Below are positions 1 to 5,800 of a stretch of DNA of 6,763 nt, piece after piece (the stretch's first letter is position 1; every line of letters starts with the position of its first letter). The position numbers and the translations under genes were made by a program. The notes below the pieces were generated by a model. The model was not told the DNA's origin and searched no databases. It worked only from the letters and a program-made list of their open reading frames with translations. Source of the DNA: DATKMS01 sp041497995. GTDB taxonomy: Bacteria > Desulfobacterota > Binatia > HRBIN30. The stretch spans positions 1-6,763 of the forward strand of contig JBGQHM010000369.1 in the NCBI GenBank assembly GCA_041497995.1, in the 5' to 3' direction.

Positions 1-176
1 TCCTCCATGATGTCCGGGTCCGCCTCGTGGATCATGCGGCGAACCTCCTCCAGGGTCTCGGCGCGCCAGCCACCCAGAGACCGGATCCGCTCGTCGATGA
101 GATGAGTGGCCGCCATCGCGGTTGCGCGCTCCGCTTCCGCACCGGGCTTGGTCTTCGGCTCACGCTGCCTGCTCAA
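1..176 (-). CDS. DUF1801 (YdhG-like) domain protein, N-terminal part only
   Basis: This is a partial gene that runs off the left edge, with 58 codons visible. The translation contains the start of a DUF1801 domain: LIDERIRSLGGWRAETL followed by EADPDIME. This matches the family pattern of I-D-x-R-I, a GW/DWR turn, and then an EADP(D/E)-(I/V)-(V/M)-E helix. The family's biochemical function is not established; members are small soluble proteins of roughly 110-150 residues. The start is uncertain. The TTG at 174-176 includes an N-terminus rich in Lys, Pro, Glu and Ala (EPKTKPGAEAERATA) of a kind common in this family, and it overlaps the end of the DUF4926 gene by 17 bases. The ATG at 114-116 is the alternative and begins MAATHLIDER. 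Neither has a convincing Shine-Dalgarno; a GGAG at 129-132 lies rather far from the ATG. The close spacing suggests co-transcription with the two genes upstream. I assigned the family from memory of its pattern, without a search. Confidence 0.68.
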   Translation of the reverse strand, partial: MSRQREPKTKPGAEAERATAMAATHLIDERIRSLGGWRAETLEEVRRMIHEADPDIME

Positions 177-393
177 CGGAGCGAACGGCGATCTGATCGG
201 AATCGCGAACTGGCCGTACGTCGTCTTCGGAGAGCGTGACTACAGCCTGCGTGTTCCCAGACGCTCGCACGAACTCGACCTCAACGCCGTCCGGCTCATA
301 GACTTCGACTACGGCCCCGAGATCGCCGCGACACAGGCCGTGCTCGGGCAAGTCCCGGTCTAGTACGACGGTATCGAGTAGCTGGTGTTTCAT
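160..393 (-). CDS. DUF4926 domain protein (77 aa)
   Basis: This is a small acidic protein. It starts at the ATG at 391-393 (MKHQLLDTVVL); the frame stays open upstream of that ATG, but a longer start would run into the preceding gene. The ATG overlaps the TGA of the DUF6883 gene as ATGA, and a canonical AGGAG (401-405) sits 7 bases upstream, so the start is well supported. The sequence follows the DUF4926 pattern: LDTVVL, then DLPEHGLCRGDLGAVVEVYE, then VEVEFV, then a closing VTLSEDDVRPV around residues 52-62. The alternation of short beta strands and glycine turns suggests a small beta-barrel-like fold, which is inference. About 15 residues after the usual domain end (DSDQIAVRSVEQAA) form a tail not typical of the family. 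There is no signal peptide or membrane segment. The function is unknown. The tight coupling to DUF6883 suggests the two proteins act together, perhaps as a binding partner or antidote, but nothing in the sequence proves this. Confidence 0.85.
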   Translation of the reverse strand: MKHQLLDTVVLDRDLPEHGLCRGDLGAVVEVYEPDGVEVEFVRASGNTQAVVTLSEDDVRPVRDSDQIAVRSVEQAA

Positions 394-731
394 GTCTTCT
401 CTCCTGGGAACGCGGTCACAAAACGTGGTGCATCCTCTCCCCAGCGAACAATCCAAGCCGTCACGGCACCCGCTGATCTACCTGAAGGTCCGCTGAGGGT
501 ACCATGGACTTCGTACTTCTGGCCATACTTCGTCCGGTCGCCGAGAGACGCTTCGCCGGCAGCCGCGAGAGTACGCAAATCCGCTTCCAACTGTTGCCAG
601 GCGTCCGCCGAGTACCCCAGGCTCTCGAAGAACACTGCCTTGAACCGCCCTACGGGATGCTCTCGTGAGAGCAGATAGTCGCGAACCTTGGCAGGTTCGA
701 TCACCACCCTGTCTGCCGCTGGAAGCTTCAC
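390..731 (-). CDS. DUF6883 domain protein (113 aa)
   Basis: This is a single-domain cytoplasmic protein with no signal peptide or membrane helix. The visible family pattern is MKLPAADR at the N-terminus, an SREHPVGRFKAVFF segment (His25 and Lys31), LGYSADAW around residues 38-45, YGQKYEV at 69-75, GPSGR at 81-85, a conserved-looking Trp93 (AWIV), and PRFVTAFP at 102-109. This agrees with DUF6883 as I remember it. The start is GTG at 729-731; an in-frame TGA only two codons upstream (735-737) rules out a longer form, and MKLP is the usual family N-terminus. No clear Shine-Dalgarno precedes it, so initiation may be weak. Its stop overlaps the start of the DUF4926 gene (ATGA). The biochemical role is unknown. 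My recollection that related domains also occur at the C-termini of large polymorphic proteins is unverified. It is probably half of a two-protein unit with DUF4926. Confidence 0.82.
   Translation of the reverse strand: MKLPAADRVVIEPAKVRDYLLSREHPVGRFKAVFFESLGYSADAWQQLEADLRTLAAAGEASLGDRTKYGQKYEVHGTLSGPSGRSAGAVTAWIVRWGEDAPRFVTAFPGEKT
401..405 (-). promoter_or_regulatory. Shine-Dalgarno AGGAG for the DUF4926 gene
   Basis: A canonical AGGAG lies inside the last codons of the DUF6883 gene, 7 bases before the ATG at 391-393. Together with the ATGA overlap, it fixes the DUF4926 start and indicates coupled translation of the pair. Confidence 0.75.
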
Positions 732-805
732 CGATCAAGTGTTGCATTTCACGCTTCCGCGGTCGAGAAGCCGAGCCGACGCCGCGGCTCAGGCGCGGCC
801 ACCAA

Positions 806-858
806 GCTGCAGCGCCGCGCGTTCATCGAATCCCTCCATGGTGGCCGGCGCCTGCAGC
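806..858. repeat. imperfect inverted repeat with one bulged base (weakly attC-like)
   Basis: GCTGCAGCGCC (806-816) is the reverse complement of GGCGCCTGCAGC (847-858) except for one unpaired base, and AAGC (804-807) can also pair with GCTT (860-863) through a bulge. The loop is about 30 bases. The repeat lies in the non-coding gap between the DUF6883 gene and the lipoprotein frame. A bulged hairpin flanked on the minus strand by CCCGAACAAAGC resembles the layout of an integron attC site. However, the outer boxes do not match the consensus (no GTTRRRY partner), so I record it as a repeat only. Confidence 0.4.
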
Positions 859-949
859 CGCTTTGTTCGGGCAGTAGTGGATACGCTGCTGCATGGGGAG
901 CCACTAGTTGCGGATGGCTTTGATTGCTCGTCGCCTGTCTCGGGCGCGT

Positions 950-1234
950 TCAGCCACACTGCGAGGTCATCGGCAGCAAGATCGTATCAACGACGAGACT
1001 GAGCGCGAGATCGACGGTCGTCGCCACGACTGCAAGCGGCAAGAGCGCGGGTTCGTCCTGCTCTTCGTGGACGGTTGCCACATCCGCTGCAACGCCCCGG
1101 TAGAAATACGGTGGAGGCTTTCTCTCGGGTAGGTCCGGCATCTAGCCTCTGGCGATCATGGACATGCAGCCCGACGTGCTGGTGACCAGGACGCACAGGA
1201 CGATCGACCACGGGAGAACGAACTGGGAAGCCAC
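950..1234 (-). pseudogene. YceK/YidQ-type lipoprotein interrupted by an in-frame TAG
   Basis: A continuous frame of 95 codons runs from GTG (1232-1234) to TGA (950-952), broken only by TAG at codon 31 (1142-1144). The first 30 codons encode a lipoprotein signal: a hydrophobic core (FVLPWSIVLCVLV), then TSGC as lipobox with the Cys at 1166-1168. The rest matches the YceK/YidQ family: YFYRGVAADV aligns with the usual YYPGV-x-x-D stretch, and the hydrophobic VDLALSLVVDTILLP matches the family's closing D-x-P-x-S-x-x-x-DTLLLP region. E. coli YceK has GCGSIISR after the lipobox, and this frame has GCMSMIAR, so homology continues up to the stop and resumes after it. The intact product would be a small outer-membrane lipoprotein of unknown function. 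A GAGGT ribosome binding site supports the GTG start. An ATG directly after the TAG (1139-1141), with AGAGG just upstream, could allow reinitiation, giving a 63-residue protein without a signal peptide. It may be a nonsense pseudogene, a sequencing error or a recoded gene; a pseudogene is the simplest reading. Confidence 0.72.
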
Positions 1235-1240
1235 TATCTT

Positions 1241-1245
1241 ACCTC
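1241..1245 (-). promoter_or_regulatory. Shine-Dalgarno GAGGT for the lipoprotein frame
   Basis: GAGGT lies 6 bases upstream of the GTG at 1232-1234. It supports this GTG as the true start of the lipoprotein and shows that the signal-peptide segment before the TAG belongs to the gene. Confidence 0.65.
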
Positions 1246-1266
1246 GTGATCTTGCCTACGTCATCC

Positions 1267-1424
1267 TACCAACCCGAACTACAATTCGCCTCCCGAATGA
1301 AATCCGCAACCCACACGGGCCTCTGCAGCGTAGCAACTTTTTGAGTTGGCCATCCATACCGTGACATGTTCACAGAAATCAGCAACTTGTCGCAGCAAAC
1401 CTGCTACGCATTCTTGGGTTGGTA
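1267..1424. repeat. 9-bp inverted repeat bounding a 158-bp non-coding segment, with a second 8-bp pair nested inside
   Basis: TACCAACCC (1267-1275) is the exact reverse complement of GGGTTGGTA (1416-1424). Inside it, GCGTAGCA (1328-1335) is the exact reverse complement of TGCTACGC (1402-1409), and AGCAACTT occurs twice in direct orientation (from 1332 and from 1381). The segment looks less GC-rich than the genes around it and holds no credible coding frame. I see no target-site duplication next to the outer arms. It could be a folded leader RNA, a decayed small mobile element, or chance. Confidence 0.35.
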
Positions 1425-1438
1425 CGCTACAGCTTCCA

Positions 1439-1456
1439 GAAGGTCAACACACCTTC
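1439..1456 (-). terminator. hairpin downstream of the Uma2 gene, possible weak terminator
   Basis: GAAGGT and ACCTTC form a 6-bp stem with a 6-base loop, starting about 20 bases after the Uma2 stop codon. Two more C-G pairs can form beyond one mismatch. No T-run follows on the minus strand, so this is not a standard intrinsic terminator. Confidence 0.25.
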
Positions 1457-1475
1457 GGGTTCAAGCGATCAGCCA

Positions 1476-2042
1476 TCAGTCGAGCCACCAGCGGCTCAGA
1501 TCCAGCTCGACAGCATCGAACGGTTTGGCGTGAACGGCATCGTTGCCCGCATACGTGCCGGCGACAGTCCAGCGTTCGCCTTCAAACTGGTACACCTCCA
1601 GCGTGCGGATGATCGGGTCGACGATCCACAAGTGCACCACCTTCTCGCGCCCGTAGATGCGCATTTTGCGTCCGCGATCGACTCGGCCCGTTGAGGCTGA
1701 GACCACTTCGCATATCCAATCGGGGGCCTGCTCGAAGAAGGCGACGTTTGGGAGGACGGGCATGCGCGTCCGGCGCCACCCGGCGATGTTCGGAACCACC
1801 ACGTCGGAACCGAAATGCAGCTCTGGCTCGAACAGAATCCACCAGCCGCCCGGCGCGTCCGCGCCGCCTGGCGGACCGCTGAATCGCCCGAAGATGTGGC
1901 TGCTGATTGCTGACGCCGCGTAGGCGTGGGGAGAGCTGGGACGCGGGGTTGCGTACAACTCGCCGTCGATGATCTCGGCGACCATATGCTCGGGCACCTT
2001 GACGAGATCGTCGTATGTAGCCCGCCGCCGTGCTGTTGCCAT
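1476..2042 (-). CDS. Uma2 family (DUF820) endonuclease-fold protein with a substituted active-site Asp
   Basis: The protein has 188 residues, a normal Uma2 length. Uma2 proteins have the PD-(D/E)XK nuclease fold; their targets and physiological role are poorly known. Visible landmarks are TYDDLVKVPE near the N-terminus, AEIIDGELYATPRP (Glu23), WWILFEPELHFG (67-78), VVVPNIAGWRRTRMP (81-95), APDWICEVVSAST (106-118, Glu112), DRGRKMRIYGRE (122-133, Lys126), HLWIVDP (137-143) and PFDAVELDL near the end. The family normally reads VPD-x-AGWR in the fourth landmark; here the Asp is Asn85 (codon AAC, 1788-1790). The usual SPST after the Glu is SAST. The start ATG (2040-2042) has AAAGGT 6 bases upstream (2049-2054). 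The gene lies 80 bases after the metallo-hydrolase stop, so it may have its own promoter or continue the upstream transcript. I am confident of the family; whether the protein is still catalytic is doubtful. Confidence 0.92.
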   Translation of the reverse strand: MATARRRATYDDLVKVPEHMVAEIIDGELYATPRPSSPHAYAASAISSHIFGRFSGPPGGADAPGGWWILFEPELHFGSDVVVPNIAGWRRTRMPVLPNVAFFEQAPDWICEVVSASTGRVDRGRKMRIYGREKVVHLWIVDPIIRTLEVYQFEGERWTVAGTYAGNDAVHAKPFDAVELDLSRWWLD

Positions 2043-2122
2043 CGGTGTACCTTTAGCACGAACGATGGCGTTGAGTCATCGAATCGTTAATCAGTGTAGC
2101 GGCATTTTCGCGATATCCAGTC

Positions 2123-2863
2123 TCAGATGTCGACCGTCAGCCCGTCGCTTGCCATCTCGATCTCCACTTCCTTGTGACGTGCGTGCACCTCGCGGCCGAG
2201 GTGAGTGAGGATCATCCGTCTCGTGCCGAAGCGTGAGCGATTCTCTGCGAGGCGCGGATAGTCGAGGTGCATCGACAGGCGGGTCTCGAAGTAGCAGCAC
2301 TCGCAGATGAACAAGTCGGTGCCCTGCGAGTGCTCGACCAGCGCTTCGGTCCAGCCTGTGTCGCCCGAGTACAGGATGGTCCGGCCCGCGATGGCAACGC
2401 GGAGCGCGAGTGAGACGTCCTTCTCCTGGTGCGGAACGCGGAACGGGTCGACGTGAACTGCGTCGAATGATACCGGCGCGCCAGGAGCCATTTCAGTGAA
2501 CTGGACCTCGAATGGCAGCGGCTCCCCGGCCCGGTCGCGATAGAGGGCGCGGAACAGCGACCAGACGCGCTCCTCGGTGCCCGGCGGTCCCGCGATGCGC
2601 AGCGGTCGCTGTCGCTTGCGCTCGAAGATGTACTCGAGAAACAGAAAGGGCAGGCCGGCGAAGTGGTCGCCGTGCAGGTGGCTGATGAGGACGAGATCGA
2701 CGGCGGCAGGATCGATGCCGTGCTGCTTCATGGACGCGAGTGTGCTGCTGCCGGCGTCGAGCAGCACTGATGTGCTGCCGTCCTGCACGAGATAACCGGC
2801 TTGGTGTCGGCCGCCGGCGGAGAAGGCATCGCCGGTGCCGAGAAACGAGACGCGAACCGACAT
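2123..2863 (-). CDS. MBL-fold metallo-hydrolase, ribonuclease Z-like (246 aa)
   Basis: This is a soluble metallo-beta-lactamase-fold hydrolase expected to hold two metal ions, usually Zn. The N-terminus (VRVSFLGTGDAFSAGGRHQA) is the typical first strand and turn of tRNase Z-like proteins. Metal ligands are visible: SHLHGDH at 61-67 (His62, His64, Asp66, His67), His145 in RVPHQ, Asp168 in LYSGDT, and His221 in LTHLG. DLFICECCYFET (183-194) is where relatives have an E-A-(T/C) motif, and a further His199 follows. At 246 residues it is shorter than true tRNase Z (about 300 or more), and I see no insertion resembling the flexible tRNA-binding arm. A general phosphodiesterase, arylsulfatase-like or other hydrolase role is therefore as likely as tRNA 3' processing. 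The start ATG lies 10 bases after the glutamate dehydrogenase stop, with an AAGAGGG ribosome binding site inside that gap, so the two are almost certainly one operon. Confidence 0.92.
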   Translation of the reverse strand: MSVRVSFLGTGDAFSAGGRHQAGYLVQDGSTSVLLDAGSSTLASMKQHGIDPAAVDLVLISHLHGDHFAGLPFLFLEYIFERKRQRPLRIAGPPGTEERVWSLFRALYRDRAGEPLPFEVQFTEMAPGAPVSFDAVHVDPFRVPHQEKDVSLALRVAIAGRTILYSGDTGWTEALVEHSQGTDLFICECCYFETRLSMHLDYPRLAENRSRFGTRRMILTHLGREVHARHKEVEIEMASDGLTVDI

Positions 2864-2866
2864 TGG

Positions 2867-2873
2867 CCCTCTT
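2867..2873 (-). promoter_or_regulatory. Shine-Dalgarno AAGAGGG between the dehydrogenase stop and the metallo-hydrolase start
   Basis: The 10-base intergenic gap (2864-2873) consists almost wholly of this purine-rich site, which touches the TGA of the upstream gene. It sets the hydrolase start at 2861-2863 and makes translational coupling with the dehydrogenase likely. Confidence 0.7.
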
Positions 2874-5800
2874 TCACCCAGGGCGACCGACCAATCGTCC
2901 CAGCTCGCGCACCACCACGAGGAGCGCCGCCAACGTCGCGTGCGGGGCGCTCTTGATGTCGTCGATCAGCACGCGCAACTTGGTCAGCTCTTCCTGATGC
3001 CCGTCGATGTACTCGCGCAGGCACTCGTCGACCTGACCGCCTCCCTGGCGGCAGAGCAGGACATTATGCGTGATCTGGCGCCGCGCGTAGACGAGGCCTT
3101 CATGCAAGCCTTCCGTAGCCCGCCGCTCCCACCGGCCCTCCGCGGGCAGGTTGCCGAGGCTCTGCCGTACCCAGTCGAGGTCGACGACGTCGCCGACCCG
3201 ATAGTACACCTCGGCGACCGAGCTGCGGGGCAACTCGACGTTCTCGGCGATTTGGGTGATCTCGAACAACTCGGCAAGCCGGTCGAGTGGCACAATCCGC
3301 TGCGCCAGGGCACGTGGTGTACCGTCAGCGGTCAGCGCATCCATCGCGACGAGGCTGCGCTGTGCCATGGGTGGCAGCGCACTCGGCAGCGCGTTGAGGA
3401 GATCCTGCGTCGGCTCTTTCAACGTGGCGATCACGTCACCGGTGGAACCGTGTGACGGCTGTGTCTCGATGATCCACTTCGTTGCACGCTCGATCGCCGC
3501 CTGCAGGGCGAACCAACAACGCGCTTCCGCCGCTAGTGGCAAAGGCGGTTCCGCCTCACCCAACTCCGTCCAGACATCCGTAGCGCCGCTCACCGCCATT
3601 GCGACCTCCCAGGCCCGGACGACTACCGCCGCGTCGCAGCCCGTGTCGCGCGCCACCCGATTCACGAACGCCGCGCCCATGGTGTCGATGAGCTCATTCG
3701 CTGTCTCGACCGCGATGATCTCGCGCCGCAACCGGTGGCTGCGCACGAATCCGCCGAACTGCGTGTTGATGGCCTCCGGGAAGTAGGCACGCAGATGGCG
3801 CTCGAAGAACGGATCGTCGGGGAGATCCGATTCCACTAGGCAACGCTGCACGGCGAGCTTGCTGCGCGCCAGCAACACCGCCAACTCGGGGCGGGTTAGA
3901 CCGAGAAACGTAGGGCGACGGTCGCGCAGGATGTCGCGGTCGGGAAGCCCTTCGAGGTGCCGGTCGAGGTGGCCCTCAGCTTCCAGTTGCAGCATCAACT
4001 CGCGGAACTCGGCGAGGTGCGCCTGGCTGCGTAACTGGTCGAGGCTGAGGATGCGCGCTTGGCGTAGGTTATGTACGAGCACGCGGCGCGTGACTTCCGG
4101 CGCCAGGTCCGTGAGGATCTGATTGCGCGCCTCGACCGAGAGATCGCCGCCGCTGACCAGGGGCGCGAGAGTGATCTTCAGATTCACCTCGTGGTCGGAC
4201 ATGTCGACGCCGCCCGAGTTGTCGATGGCGTCGGTGTTGATGCGGCCGCCGTGCAGCGCGTACTCGACGCGTCCGCGCTGCGTGCAGCCCAGGTTGCCGC
4301 CTTCCGCGACCACCTTCGCGTGCAGATCGGCGCCGTTGACGCGCACGGTGTCGTTGCTGCTGTCACCCACGTCGGCGTGCGTTTCGTCGCTCGACTTGAC
4401 GTACGTGCCAACGCCGCCGTTCCACAGCAGGTCCGCCTCCATGCGCAGGATGGCGCGCACAACCTCTTCACCGCTTGCGCTGTCGGCTTCGATGCCGAGC
4501 ATTTGCTGCGCTGGCTCGGACAGCGGAACCTTCTTCGCCTGACGCGGGAAGACGCCACCACCCTCGGTGATGATGGCGGTGTTGTAATCCATCCATGTCG
4601 ACCGCGGCCGATGGAACAAGCGTTCCCGCTCGGCGAACGACCGCGCCGGATCCGGGTCGGGGTCGAGGAAGATGTGCTGGTGATTGAACGCCGCCCGCAG
4701 GCGCATGCGGCGCGACATCAGCAGGCCGTTGCCGAAGACGTCGCCGCTCATGTCGCCGATACCAATCACGGTCAGGGTGTCGCGGTTGGCATCGCGTCCC
4801 ATTTCCCGGAAGTGTCGCCGCACGCACTCCCATGCGCCGCGTGCCGTGATGCCTTCCTTCTTGTGGTCGTAGCCGTGCGTGCCGCCGGAGGCGAAGGCGT
4901 CGCCCAACCAGAACCGATGTTGCACCGCGACCTCGTTGGCGATGTCGGAGAACGCCGCCGTGCCTTTGTCCGCCGCAACCACCAGATACGGGTCGGGCTC
5001 GTCGTACGCCAGCATCCCGACGGGCGCGACCAGACGCCCGTCGACGATATTGTCGGTGAGCTCGAGCAGTGCGCCGATGAAGGTCTGGTATGCCGCGATG
5101 ACCTGTCCGGACGTCAGCGGTGCGCCGGCCGGGCGCTTGGGGACGAAGCCGCCTTTGGCGCCGGCGGGGATGATCACCGCGTTCTTGACCATCTGCGTGG
5201 CCATGAGGTCGAGCACCTCGGTGCGGAAGTCGTCGGGGCGATCGCTCAAGCGGATACCGCCGCGCGCAACCTTGGCGCCGCGCAAATGGATCGCCTCGAC
5301 GTGCGGCGCGTGTACGTACACCTCGTACGCCGGGAGCGGTCGCGGCAGGTGCGACACGCGGGCGCACTCGATCTTGACCGAAACAGCGGGGCGCGCCGCG
5401 GTGCTGTCGGTTGCTTCATTCTGTGAACGGAAGAAGTTCGTGCGCACGGTCGCTGCGATGGCGCTGAACAGCACGCGCAGAATGCGATCGTCGACGCCGT
5501 TCTGCACCGTGTCGAGGCTTGCGATGAAACGCTGCTCGATGGCGGGCAGCGTGTCCGCGAGGCGATCGCGCGGCGCGGCGGGCCGGAGCGGATCGAGCTT
5601 CGCTTGAAAGTACTCCCACAGGAGACGCGCCGATTCCGGGGCGTTCACCAACGCGCCGATCAGCGCCTCGCGGCTCGCAGCGGCGCCGATTTGGAGGCCG
5701 TAGTTGACGTAGGTACGCAACAGGTCGACTTGCTGCCAGTGCAGACCGGCGGTGGCGATGAGCGCATTGAGACGGTCGCTCTCAGCGCGTCCCGCGTGCA

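Noticed and set aside
394..456. Upstream extension of the DUF4926 frame to 98 residues
   Set aside because: The extra residues overlap the end of the DUF6883 gene and match nothing in the family, while the ATG at 391-393 has an ideal AGGAG and the typical family N-terminus.
773..790. GAGCCG/CGGCTC hairpin considered as a terminator or operator upstream of the DUF6883 gene
   Set aside because: The 6-bp stem is of a size common in GC-rich DNA and is not followed by a T-run in either direction.
792..837. A short minus-strand ATG frame (MEGFDERAALQLGGRA) between the lipoprotein and the DUF6883 gene
   Set aside because: It has only 16 codons and no clear Shine-Dalgarno, and it overlaps the inverted repeat. 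I could not support it as a gene or as a remnant of a known one.
1496..2059. A 187-codon minus-strand frame overlapping the Uma2 gene
   Set aside because: It is a shadow of the Uma2 frame with Ser/Arg-rich translation; the Uma2 frame has the motifs and the ribosome binding site.
2061..2088. Small inverted repeat (AACGAT/ATCGTT) after the metallo-hydrolase stop, considered as a terminator
   Set aside because: The stem is short and AT-containing, it competes with an alternative CGATG/CATCG pairing, and no T-run follows on the minus strand.
2835..3455. A 206-codon plus-strand frame crossing the dehydrogenase/hydrolase junction
   Set aside because: It is antisense to the conserved C-terminal part of the dehydrogenase and has no recognisable domain or ribosome binding site.
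4071..5426. A 451-codon open frame on the plus strand, antisense to the glutamate dehydrogenase
   Set aside because: It lies wholly opposite a conserved coding region in GC-rich DNA, where long antisense frames are expected. Its translation is rich in Arg, Val, Asp and His with no recognisable domain.
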